Shown here: one piece after another, positions 34,305 through 46,592 of the stretch
Position numbering within the stretch: position 1 is the stretch's first letter
Layout: each line of letters begins with the position of its first letter
DNA from: Symsagittifera roscoffensis
Lineage: Eukaryota; Xenacoelomorpha; Acoela; Convolutidae
Direction: 5' to 3'
DNA length: 64,000 nt
NCBI RefSeq assembly: GCF_963678635.1
Contig: NC_087063.1
Span: forward strand, 5,984,386-6,048,385
Notes under the pieces: generated by a model
The model's input: the letters and a program-made list of their open reading frames with translations, nothing else
Told to the model about the DNA's origin: nothing
Database searches by the model: none
Translations under genes and position numbers: made by a program

Positions 34305-36753
34305 ATGGCCGAAATACCCGACGATGAGGCAGAAGCAGAGCTTTCCGGCGGGTCCGGATCCTCGCTACCCTCAGCAGAAGTTTCGCAGTTAAATTGTCAA
34401 TACCTCCCATCGACGTATGGGGTGTTTGGAGATGGGCGTCTTGCTCGAGGGGGAAAACTACCCCTAAACAACCGTCCAATCGCCAACTCAATTGCCCGTG
34501 CTGATGTGGTGTACTAAATTTCCCATATCCAGAAGGTTGCCTATACACACTTCAGTGCCTACAAAGCAGGAGCACCTACAAAGAACCTCTCCAATTGCTA
34601 TATTCAATATGTTACTTAGCTGGTGAACTCCACTGGTGAACTACCAGACTGCAAATACTTACATAAAAAAACTTATATCCAAATAATGTTGAGAGAGGTA
34701 CGACATTTTCTGCATTTTCACATTTTAAATTTTCGGATTTGTGTTGCACTCAGGAGTCAGGAACGTCTTCAAATAGTCTATGCGGCAAATTTAGACCTAC
34801 CTGAAATATTCGCTTAAATAGGCAAATATCGGTAAAACCCGTTGAAAACGTTAGTTTACGAAAAAGTACTATTGCACCACTTCGGTTTTTTTCGGATTAT
34901 TTTTGTTGAATAATTTTTCTAATAATTTGATCAAATAGGCGAAATATGGTGAAATAGTCGTAGTCGCAAGTGATGATGAAATATTATTTCCGAAAATAGT
35001 TAATAATGTCACTCTCATTTTCCACGCTACACCGCCGTTAGATAATTGCACCCTTTTTTTAGGAGAAACGTCTTAGGAGGAGGAAGATGACGACGAAGTG
35101 CCTGAGCCAGACGCAGCGATTGAGATCAGCCAGCCAGACCCGAACTTGCAGAAGTTGAAAGACGATAACGAGAAGTTGAAAGACGATAAAAAGAAGTTGA
35201 CAGCCGATAACGAGAAGTTGAAAGACGATAACGAGAAGTTGAAAGACGATAACGAGAAGTTGAAAGACGATAACAAGAAGTTGACAGCCGATAACGAGAA
35301 GTTGAAAGACGATAACAAGAAGTTGACAGCCGCTAAGGAGAAGGAGAAAAACGATAAACAAGAAGTTGACAGCCGATAACAAGAAGTTGACAGCCGATAA
35401 CGAGAAGTTGAAAGACGATAACACGAAGTTGAAAACCGCTAACGTGACGTTTACACTGGATAAGTTGACAGCCGACAACGAAAACACGAAGAACACTTCA
35501 ACTGCAAGTGCATCAGGGGCAGGGCAGAAAAGGAGACGGTCACCAGTGCCGACGAAGAGTAAGAAGCAGAAACTACAAGTAGCACCGGCAGTAATAGGAA
35601 ATGTTCTCCCATGGTGTCTGCATTTAGTCGACCTTCACCAACCCCAAGCTCAAATGTCCTCTACTCCAGGTAATTCATAGTTTATTTTTGGCGCAGCAGG
35701 GGATTTTTTTCGAATTTTAAGCAAATACCAATGCCCCCCCCCCTATATGTACCATGCTACACGGCCTTATATAGGCAAGGTAGATATGTAGGCATGGTAT
35801 ATTCGGTTGGGTGTAGGCATGATTGATACTGTGATGTGTTGGGTGTAGGCATTCGGCATTGTATTTCGGTTAGGGAAATGAATCCGCCCCTGAATCCGTC
35901 CCTGAGTGGACAACCCTAACAAAGATATATGGGTGTATAGATATGCTGTATAGCCATTTCGGCTACTAATTTCTAATATCTGTTCGTTGTTTCAGTCGTT
36001 GTTCAAGACGCTGGGTTCACGGAATGTCTGATGGATATTTTCCGGGATATTCCGCCTCAAACTTCGCTTCACACCGTGGTGTGCCTCATGTCTATAATTG
36101 ACCGTAGGGCGGCTGCAGTCGATCCGTTGGATTACCAGTTCTTGTCGGATTACCATACAGAGAAGAAAAACTCCTCAAGTTTCATGTACAGGTATCCGTG
36201 GTCGTATTTCACGCACCTTAAACGCAATGTCGGCAAGAGCAGAGGATCAGAATAACAGAACTGTGGCTGGAAAAATCTGGAAACAAATCCTGACCTATTG
36301 TTCAATCGTGAGAAGCTGTTAACATATTGCCAGAAGGTACAGAGTGTAGCGGAGGAGGAGGATGTCAATATACCACTACCAGATGCTCCAACATCTCTAC
36401 CTGAATGGAATTTCTATCCAGAGTGGGCACGGGTGATGTTACGCGTCAGTGGAGACATCAATGCCATATCCAGTGAAATGCGGCTGTTAAGAAGAGGAGA
36501 TGCCGGTCAAGAATCGTACAATGATAAACAAGTCGATAAAGTCCACCTGCAGCTTGTGTATTATTATATTCACCTTTGTCTGGACTTTGGGAGAAAGATA
36601 CGTGCCACGGGTGAAAGTGGTGGCTAGCCTACCACGTCGTGGAAGGTGCAATTAGCCGTAGAGACAAAGAACAAGGCAGCAGCAGCGGTCAGGAGAAGTT
36701 TGTCTGCCTCCGTTTTGGTGGCTATGGATGCAGGCGAATCTGCTGGAGACTGA
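34305..36753 (+). pseudogene. Array gene copy 2
   Basis: Exon 1 (34305-34610) has a premature TAA (TAC-TAA where others have TAC-TGG), and its donor is GTTACT instead of GTAAGT. Exon 2 (35063-35669) has a TAG in its first codons and the one-base insertion shared by copies 2-5. Exon 3 (from 35996) has the TAA in KSRGSE and then continues open to ESGG-stop near 36627. Multiple lesions make it a pseudogene, although its NLS-like tail and exon 2-3 junction are intact. Confidence 0.75.
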
Positions 36754-37254
36754 TTTTACGACTGATTTGATTTAGTGTTTCGATAATTCACTGCTTTCAA
36801 TTTCTTTTTTTCAATTCAATGTCTTTCAATTTTTTTTTCGATGTATCGCATTCTCGTTGCCGGGTAGTTGATTTCATAACACCAGGTCTGATTTCATAAC
36901 ATCAGGTCATCACATATCGTTGGGGCAAACACATTCTTAGTACAACAGCATTCCCAATCAATGTATCGCATTCTCGTTGCCGGGTAGTTGTTTTCATAAC
37001 ACCAGGTCTGATTTCATAACATCAGGACATCACATATCGTTGCAGACGAAAACATCGTTGCAGACATATCGTCGCAGACGAAAAAACCTACCTCCAATTC
37101 CAGAACACACATTCCACGAATCAACTTTACCTGTTAACTTTCCTCTAAACAAAATCAAATTCCTATTTATGCCTATTCTGTCAACATTTTTGTTAAGATA
37201 AGAAACTTAATTTTCAAACCGAGCCTCAAGTTTCTTTTCTGTTTCAGTTTTGTA

Positions 37255-39560
37255 ATGGCCGAAATACCCGACGATGAGGAAGAAGCAGACTTTTCCGGCG
37301 GGTCCGGATCCTCGCTACCCTCAGCAGAAGTTTCGCAGTTAAATTGTCAATACATCCCATCGACGTATGGGGTGTTTGGAGATGGGCGTCTTGCTCGAGG
37401 GGGAAAACTACCCCTAAACAACCGTCCAATCGCCAACTCAATTGCCCGTGCTGATGTGGTGTACTGGATTTCCCATATTCAGAAGGTTGCCTATACACAC
37501 TTCAGTGCCTACAAAGCAAGAGCACCTACAAAGCACCTCTCCAATTGCTATATTCAATATGTAAGTTAGCTGGTGAACTCCACTGGTGAACTACCAGACT
37601 GCAAATACTTACATTAAAAAACTTATATCCAACTAATGTTGAGAGAGGTACATTTTCTGCATTTTCACATTTTAAATTTTCGGATTCGTGTTGCACTCAG
37701 GAGTCAGGAACGTCTTCAAATAGTCTATGCGGCAAATTTAGGCCTACCTGAAATAGTCGCTTAAATAGGCAAATATCGGTAAAACCCGTTGAAAACGGTA
37801 GTTTACGAAAAAGTACTATTGCACCACTTCGTTTTTTCGGATTATTTTTGTTGAATAATTTTTCTAATAATTTGATCAAATAGGCGAAATATGGTGAAAT
37901 AGTCGTAGTCGCAGGTGATGATGAAATATTATTTCCGAAAATAGTTAATAATGTCACTCTCATTTTCCACGCTACACCGCCGTTAGATAATTGCACCCTT
38001 TTTTAGGAGAAACGTCTGAGGAGGAGGAAGATGACGACGAAGTGCCTGAGCCAGACGCAGCGATTGAGATCAGCCAGCCAGACCCCAACTTGCAGAAGTT
38101 GAAAGACGATAACGAGAAGTTGACAGCCGATAACGAGAAGTTGAAAGACGATAAAAAGAAGTTGACAGCCGATAACGAGAAGTTGAAAGACGATAACGAG
38201 AAGTTGAAAGACGATAACGAGAAGTTGAAAGACGATAACAAGAAGTTGACAGCCGATAACGAGAAGTTGAAAGACGATAACAAGAATTTGACAGCCGCTA
38301 AGGAGAAGGAGAAAAACGATAAACAAGAAGTTGACAGCCGATAACAAGAAGTTGACAGCCGATAACGAGAAGTTGAAAAACGATAAAACGAAGTTGAAAA
38401 CCGCTAACGTGACGTTGACACTGGATAAGTTGACAGCCGACAACGAAAACACGAAGAACACTTCAACTGCAAGTGGATCAGGGGCAGGGCAGAAAAGGAG
38501 ACGGTCACCAGTGCCGACGAAGAGTAAGAAGCAGAAACCACAAGTAGCACCGGCAGTAATAAGAAATGTTCTCCCATGGTGTCTGCATTTAGTCGACCTT
38601 CACCAACCCCAAGCTCAAATGTCCTCTACTCCAGGTAATTCATAGTTTATTTTTGGCGCAGCAGGGGATTTTTTTTCGAATTTTAAGCAAATACCAATGC
38701 CCCCCCCCCCCCTATATGTACCATGCTACACGGCCTTATATAGGCAAGGTAGATATGTAGGCATGGTATATTCGGTTGGGTGTAGGCATGATTGATACTG
38801 TGATGTGTTGGGTGTAGGCATTCGGCATTGTATTTCGGTTAGGGAAATGAATCCGCCCCTGAATCCGTCCCTGAGTGGACAACCCTAACAAAGATATTTG
38901 GGTGTATAGATATGCTGTATAGCCATTTCGGCTACTAATTTCTAATATCTGTTCGTTGTTTCAGTCGTTGTTCAAGACGCTGGGTTCACGGAATGTCTGG
39001 ATATTTTCCGGGATATTCCGCCTCAAACTTCGCTTCACACCGTGGTGTGCCTCATGCCTATAATTGACCGTAGGGCGGCTGCAGTCGATCCGTTGGATTA
39101 CCAGTTCTTGTCGGATTACCATACAGAGAAGAAAAACTTCTCAAGTTTCATGTACACGTATCCGTGGTCGTATTTCACGCACCTTAAACGCAATGTCGGC
39201 AAGAAAAATCTGGAAACAAATCCTGACCTACTGTTCAATCGTGAGAAGCTGTTAACATATTGCCCACAGGTACAGAGTGTAGCGGAGGAGGAGGATGTCA
39301 ATATACCACTACCAGATGCTCCAACATCTCTACCTGAATGGAATTTCTATCCAGAGTGGGCACGGGTGATGTTACGCGTCAGTGGAGACATCAATGCCAT
39401 ATCCAGTGAAATGCGGCTGTTAAGAAGAGGAGATGCCGGTCAAGAATCGTACAATGATAAACAAGTCGATAAAGTCCACCTGCAGCTTGTGTATTATTAT
39501 ATTCACCTTTGTCTGGACTTTGGGAGAAAGATACGTGCCACGGGTGAAAGTGGTGGCTAG
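37255..39560 (+). CDS. Array gene copy 3, best-preserved: coiled-coil/NLS protein of unknown function
   Basis: Exon 1 (37255-37560, 102 codons) begins MAEIPDDEEEADFSGGSG and ends before GTAAGT. Exon 2 (38007-38634) begins after a T-rich acceptor with an acidic run (SEEEEDDDEVPEPD), then KLKDDNE/KLTADNE heptads. After a one-base shift it continues to GAGQKRRRSPVPTKSKKQK, a likely nuclear localisation signal. Its end (CCAG/GTAATT) joins exon 3 (38965-39560) in frame; exon 3 is fully open (VVQDAGFTEC ... ESGG, then TAG). Each heptad offers only one Leu plus an Asn, so a weak coiled coil or charged helix is expected. Exon 1 (phase 0) does not fit exon 2 (needs phase 1), so a small extra exon or another junction is missing. 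No family was recognised; a nuclear protein is an inference from the basic cluster. Confidence 0.6.
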
Positions 39561-40200
39561 CCTACCACGTCGTGGAAGGTGCAATTAGCCGTAGAGACAA
39601 AGAACAAGGCAGCAGCAGCTGTCAGGAGAAGTTTGTCTGCCTCCGTTTTGGTGGCTATGGTTGCAGGCGAATCTGCTTGAGACTGATTTTACGACTGATT
39701 TGGCGACTGATTTGATTTAGTGTTTCGATAATTTACTGCTTTCAATTTCTTTTTTTCAATTCATTGTCTTTCAATTTCTTTTTTCGATGTATCGCATTCT
39801 CGTTGCCGGGTAGTTGATTTCATAACACCAGGTCTGATTTCATAACATCAGGTCATCACATATCGTTGGGGCAAACACATTCTTAGTACAACAGCATTCC
39901 CAATCAATGTATCGCATTCTCGTTGCCGGGTAGTTGTTTTCATAACAACAGGTCTGATTTCATAACATCAGGACATCACATATCGTTGCAGACGAAAAAA
40001 TCGTTGCAGACATATCGTCGCAGACGAAAAAACCTACCTCCAATTCCAGAACACACATTCCACGAATCAACTTTACCTGTTAACGTTCCTCTAAACAAAA
40101 TCAAATTCCTATTTATGCCTATTCTGTCAACATTTTTGTTAAGATAAGAAACTTAATTTTCAAACCGAGCCTCAAGTTTCTTTTCTGTTTCAGTTTTGTA

Positions 40201-42535
40201 ATGGCCGAAATACCCGACGATGAGGAAGAAGCAGAGCTTTCCGGCGGGTCCGGATCCTCGCTACCCTCAGCAGAAGTTTCGCAGTTAAATTGTCAATACC
40301 TCCCATCAACGTATGGGGTGTTTGGAGATGGGCGTCTTGCTCGAGGGGGAAAACTACCCCTAAACAACCGTCCAATCGCCAACTCAACTGCCCGTGCTGA
40401 TGTGGTGTACTGGATTTCCCATATCCAGAAGGTTGCCTATACACACTTCAGTGCCTACAAAGCAGGAGCACCTACAAAGCACCTCTCCAATTGCTATATT
40501 CAATATGTAAGTTAGCTGGTGAACTCCCCTGGTGAACTACCAGACTGCAAATACTTACATAAAAAAACTTATATCCAACTAATGTTGAGAGAGGTACGAC
40601 ATTTTCTGCATTTTCACATTTTAAATTTTCGGATTCGTGTTGCACTCAGGAGTCAGGAACGTCTTCAAATAGTCTATGCGGCAAATTTAGGCCTACCTGA
40701 AATAGTCGCTTAAATAGGCAAATATCGGTAAAACCCGTTGAAAACGTTAGTTTACGAAAAAGTACTATTGCACCACTTCGGTTTTTTTCGGATTATTTTT
40801 GTTGAATAATTTTTCTAATAATTTGATCAAATAGGCGAAATATGGTGAAATAGTCGTAGTCGCAAGTGATGATGAAATATTATTTCCGAAAATAGTTAAT
40901 AATGTCACTCATTTTCCACGCTACACCGCCGTTAGATAATTGCACCTTTTTTTTAGGAGAAACGTCTGAGGAGGAGGAAGATGACGACGAAGTGCCTGAG
41001 CCAGACCCAGCGATTGAGATCAGCCAGCCAGACAAGAAATTGCAGAAGTTGAAAGACGATAACGAGAAGTTGACAGCCGATAACGAGAAGTTGAAAGACG
41101 ATAAAAAGAAGTTGACAGCCGATAACGAGAAGTTGAAAGACGATAACGAGAAGTTGAAAGACGATAACGAGAAGTTGAAAGACGATAACAAGAAGTTGAC
41201 AGCCGATAACGAGAAGTTGAAAGACGATAACAAGAAGTTGACAGCCGCTAAGGAGAAGGAGAAAAACGATAAACAAGAAGTTGACAGCCGATAACAAGAA
41301 ATTGACAGCCGATAACGAGAAGTTGAAAGACGATAACACGAAGTTGAAAACCGCTAACGTGACGTTGACACTGGATAAGTTGACAGCCGACAACGAAAAC
41401 ACGAAGAACACTTCAACTGCAAGTGGATCAGGGGCAGGGCAGAAAAGGAGACGGTCACCAGTGCCGACGAAGAGTAAGAAGCAGAAACTACAAGTAGCAC
41501 CGGCAGTAATAAGAAATGTTCTCCCATGGTGTCTGCATTTAGTCGACCTTCACCAACCCCAAGCTTAAATGTCCTCTACTCCAGGTAATTCATAGTTTAT
41601 TTTTGGCGCAGCAGGGGATTTTTTTTTCGAATTTTAAGCAAATACCAATGCCCCCCCCCTATATGTACCATGCTACACGGCCTTATATAGGCAAGGTAGA
41701 TATGTAGGCATGGTATATTCGGTTGGGTGTAGGCATGATTGATACTGTGATGTGTTGGGTGTAGGCATTCGGCATTGTATTTCGGTTAGGGAAACGAATC
41801 CGCCCCTGAATCCGTCCCTGAGTGGACAACCCTAACAAAGATATATGGGTGTATAGATATGCTGTATAGCCATTTCGGCTACTAATTTCTAATATCTGTT
41901 CGTTGTTTCAGTCGTTGTTCAAGACGCTGGGTTCACGGAATGTCTGATGGATATTTTCCGGGATATTCCGCCTCAAACTTCGCTTCACACCGTGGTGTGC
42001 CTCATGTCTATAATTGACCGTAGGGCGGCTGCAGTCGATCCGTTGGATTACCAGTTCTTGTCGGATTACCATACAGAGAAGAAAAACTCCTCATGTACAC
42101 GTATCCGTGGTCGTATTTCACGCACCTTAAACGCAATGTCGGCAAGAGCAGAGGAACAGAAGAACAGAACTGTGGCTGGAAAAATCTGGAAACAATCCTG
42201 ACCTACTGTTCAATCGTGAGAAGCTGTTAACATATTGCCAGCAGGTACAGAGTGTAGCGGAGGAGGAGGATGTCAATATACCACTACCAGATGCTCCAAC
42301 ATCTCTACCTGAATGGAATTTCTATCCAGAGTGGGCACGGGTGATGTTACGCGTCAGTGGAGACATCAATGCCATATCCAGTGAAATGCGGCTGTTAAAA
42401 AGAGGAGATGCCGGTCAAGAATCGTACAATGATAAACAAGTCGATAAAGTCCACCTGCAGCTTGTGTATTATTATATTCACCTTTGTCTGGACTTTGGGA
42501 GAAAGATAAGTGCCACGGGTGAAAGTGGTGGCTAG
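40201..42535 (+). pseudogene. Array gene copy 4
   Basis: Exon 1 (40201-40506) is intact. Exon 2 (40957-41584) carries the shared one-base insertion and a TAA (AAGCTTAAATG) nine codons before the donor. Exon 3 (41912-42535) has a 7-base deletion after AACTCCTCA and a one-base deletion near 42190, breaking the frame. It is the only copy in which the extra block in exon 3 reads through without TAA (GAAGAACAG). It ends at the same ESGG-TAG as copies 1-3. Confidence 0.7.
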
Positions 42536-43364
42536 CCTACCACGTCGTGGAAGGTGCAATTAACCGTAGACAAAAAACAAGGCAGCGGCAGCGGTCAGCA
42601 GAAGTTTGTCTGCCTCCGTTTTTGTGGCTATGGATGCAGGCGAATCTGCTTGAGACTGATTTTACGACTGATTTGGCGACTGATTTGATTTAGTGTTTCG
42701 ATAATTTACTGCTTTCAATTTCTTTTTTTCAATTCAATGTCTTTCAATTTCTTTTTTCGATGTATCGCATTCTCGTTGCCGGGTAGTTGATTTCATAACA
42801 CCAGGTCTGATTTCATAACATCAGGTCATCACATATCGTTGGGGCAAACACATTCTTAGTACAACAGCATTCCCATTTGCAATTAACCGTAGACAAAGAA
42901 CAAGGCAGCGGCAGCGGTCAGCAGAAGTTTGTCTGCCTCCGTTTTTGTGGCTATGGATGCAGGCGAATCTGCTTGAGACTGATTTTACGACTGATTTGAT
43001 TTAGTGTTTCGATAATTTACTGCTTTCAATTTCTTTTTTTCAATTCAATGTCTTTCAATTTCTTTTTTCGATGTATCGCATTCTCGTTGCAGGGTAGTTG
43101 TTTTCATAACAACAGGTCTGATTTCATAACATCAGGACATCACATATCGTTGCAGACAAAAAAATCGTTGCAGACATATCGTCGCAGACAAAAAAACCTA
43201 CCTCCAATTCCAGAACACACATTCCACGAATCAACTTTACCTGTTAACGTGCCTCTAAACAAAATCAAATTCCTATTTATGCCTATTCTGTCAACATTTT
43301 TGTTAAGATAAGAAACTTAATTTTCAAACCGAGCCTCAAGTTTCTTTTCTGTTTCAGTTTTGTA

Positions 43365-45771
43365 ATGGCCGAAATACCCGACGATGAGGAAGAAGCAGAG
43401 CTTTCCGGCGGGTCCGGATCCTCGCTACCCTCAGCAGAAGTTTCGCAGTTAAATTGTCAATACCTCCCATCAACGTATGGGGTGTTTGGAGATGGGCGTC
43501 TTGCTCGAGGGGGAAAACTACCCCTAAACAACCGTCCAATCGCCAACTCAACTGCCCGTGCTGATGTGGTGTACTGGATTTCCCATATCCAGAAGGTTGC
43601 CTATACACACTTCAGTGCCTACAAAGCAGGAGCACCTACAAAGCACCTCTCCAATTGCTATATTCAATATGTAAGTTAGCTGGTGAACTCCCCTGGTGAA
43701 CTACCAGACTGCAAATACTTACATAAAAAAACTTATATCCAACTAATGTTGAGAGAGGTACGACATTTTCTGCATTTTCACATTTTAAATTTTCGGATTC
43801 GTGTTGCACTCAGGAGTCAGGAACGTCTTCAAATAGTCTATGCGGCAAATTTAGGCCTACCTGAAATAGTCGCTTAAATAGGCAAATATCGGTAAAACCC
43901 GTTGAAAACGTTAGTTTACGAAAAAGTACTATTGCACCACTTCGGTTTTTTTCGGATTATTTTTGTTGAATAATTTTTCTAATAATTTGATCAAATAGGC
44001 GAAATATGGTGAAATAGTCGTAGTCGCAAGTTTCCACGCTACACCGCCGTTAGATAATTGCACCCTTTTTTTAGGAGAAACGTCTGAGGAGGAGGAAGAT
44101 GACGACGAAGTGCCTGAGCCAGACGCAGCGATTGAGATCAGCCAGCCAGACCCGAACTTGCAGAAGTTGAAAGACGATAACGAGAAGTTGACAGCCGATA
44201 ACGAGAAGTTGAAAGACGATAAAAAGAAGTTGACAGCCGATAACGAGAAGTTGAAAGACGATAACGAGAAGTTGAAAGACGATAACGAGAAGTTGAAAGA
44301 CGATAACAAGAAGTTGACAGCCGATAACGAGAAGTTGAAAGACGATAACAAGAAGTTGACAGCCGCTAAGGAGAAGGAGAAAAACGATAAACAAGAAGTT
44401 GACAGCCGATAACAAGAAGTTGACAGCCGATAACGAGAAGTTGAAAGACGTAAACACGAAGTTGAAAACCGCTAACGTGACGTTGACACTGGATAAGTTG
44501 ACAGCCGACAACGAAAACACGAAGAGCACTTCAACTGCAAGTGGATCAGGGGCAGGGCAGAAAAGGAGACGGTCACCAGTGCCGACGAAATGTAAGAAGC
44601 AGAAACTACAAGTAGCACCGGCAGTAATAAGAAATGTTCTCCCATGGTGTCTGCATTTAGTCGACCTTCACCAACCCCAAGCTTAAATGTCCTCTACTCC
44701 AGGTAATTCATAGTTTATTTTTGGCGCAGCAGGGATTTTTTTTTCGAATTTTAAGCAAATACCAATGCCCCCCCCCCCCCCCCCCTATATGTACCATGCT
44801 ACACGGCCTTATATAGGCAAGGTAGATATGTAGGCATGGTATATTCGGTTGGGTGTAGGCATGATTGATACTGTGATGTGTTGGGTGTAGGCATTCGGCA
44901 TTGTATTTCGGTTAGGGAAACGAATCCGCCCCTGAATCCGTCCCTGAGTGGACAACCCTAACAAAGATATATGGGTGTATAGATATGCTGTATAGCCATT
45001 TCGGCTACTAATTTCTAATATCTGTTCGTTGTTTCAGTCGTTGTTCAAGACGCTGGGTTCACGGAATGTCTGATGGATATTTTCCGGGATATTCCGCCTC
45101 AAACTTCGCTTCACACCGTGGTGTGCCTCATGTCTATAATTGACCGTAGGGCGGCTGCAGTCGATCCGTTGGATTACCAGTTCTTGTCGGATTACCATAC
45201 AGAGAAGAAAAACTCCTCATGTACACGTATCCGTGGTCGTATTTCACGCACCTTAAACGCAATGTCGGCAAGAAAAATCTGTGGCTGGAAAAATCTGGAA
45301 ACAAATCCTGACCTACTGTTCAATCGTGAGAAGCTGTTAACATATTGCCCACAGGTACAGAGTGTAGCGGAGGAGGAGGATGTCAATATACCACTACCAG
45401 ATGCTCCAACATCTCTACCTGAATGGAATTTCTATCCAGAGTGGGCACCGGTGATGTTACGCGTCAGTGGAGACATCAATGCCATATCCAGTGAAATGCG
45501 GCTGTTAAGAAGAGGAGATGCCGGTCAAGAATCGTACAATGATAAACAAGTCGATAAAGTCCACCTGGAGCTTGTGTATTATTATATTCACCTTTGTCTG
45601 GACTTTGGGAGAAATATAAGTGCCACGGGTGAAAGTGGTGGCTATCCTACCACGTCGTGGAAGGTGCAATTAGCCGTAGAGACAAAGGACAAGGCAGCGG
45701 CAGCGGTCAGGAGAAGTTTGTCTGCCTCCGTTTTGGTGGCTATGGATGCAGGCGAATCTGCTGGAGACTGA
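43365..45771 (+). pseudogene. Array gene copy 5 (mosaic, stop-loss tail)
   Basis: Exon 1 (43365-43670) is intact and nearly identical to copy 4. Exon 2 (44075-44702) has the shared insertion and the same TAA before the donor. Exon 3 (45038-45771) has copy 4's 7-base deletion together with a shortened block like that of copy 3, and the second change restores the frame. TAG after ESGG is changed to TAT, so the frame runs 44 codons further to GESAGD-stop, giving a 232-codon open exon. The mixture of features shows gene conversion or unequal crossing-over. Confidence 0.65.
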
Positions 45772-46286
45772 TTTTACGACTGATTTGGCGACTGATTTGA
45801 TTTAGTGTTTCGATAATTTACTGCTTTCAATTTCTTTTTTTCAATTCAATGTCTTTCAATTTCTTTGTTTCGATGTATCGCATTCTCGTTGCCGGGTAGT
45901 TGATTTCATAACACCAGGTCTGAATTCATAACATCAGGTCATCGCATATCGTTGGGGCAAACACATTCTTAGTACAACAGCATTCCCAATCAATGTATCG
46001 CATTCTCGTTGCCGGGTAGTTGTTTTCATAACACCAGGTCTGATTTCATAACACCAGGACATCACATATCGTTGCAGACGAAAAAATCGTTGCAGACATA
46101 TCGTCGCCGACAAAAAAATCTACCTCCAATTCCAGAACACACATTCCACGAATCATTTTTACCTGTTAACGTTCCTCTAAACGAAATCAAATTCCTATTT
46201 ATGCCTATTCTGTCAACATTTTTGTTAAGATAAGAAACTTAATTTTCAAACCGAGCCTCAAGTTTCTTTTCTGTTTCAGTTTTGTA

Positions 46287-46592
46287 ATGGCCGAAATACC
46301 CGACGATGAGGAAGAAGCAGAGCTTTCCGGCGTGTCCGGATCCTCGCTACCCTCAGCAGAAGTTTCGCAGTTAAATTGTCAATACCTCCCATCGACGTAT
46401 GGGGTGTTTGGAGATGGGCGTCTTGCTCGAGGGGGAAAACTACCCCTAAACAACCGTCCAATCGCCAACTCAATTGCCCGTGCTGATGTGGTGTACTGGA
46501 TTTCCCATATCCAGAAGGTTGCCTATAAACACTTCAGTGCCTACAAAGCAGGAGCACCTACAAAGCACCTCTCCAATTGCTATATTCAATAT
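46287..46592 (+). pseudogene. Array gene copy 6 (exon 1 only)
   Basis: A complete 102-codon exon 1 with intact GTAAGT donor at 46593, preceded by the same TTTCTGTTTCAG acceptor-like sequence as the other copies. The array ends 11 bases beyond the donor, and no repeat-type exon 2 follows. It may splice into unique downstream sequence, or be an orphan. Confidence 0.65.

Noticed and set aside
35059-44529. Long minus-strand frames in the array (up to 152 codons, very hydrophobic, repeating LSSFNFSLSAVNF or LLVIVFQLLVIGC)
   Set aside because: They are the antisense of the 21-base heptad repeat. The repeat period is a multiple of three, so a frame free of stops in one unit stays open in all. No start context, splice sites or conservation of their own.
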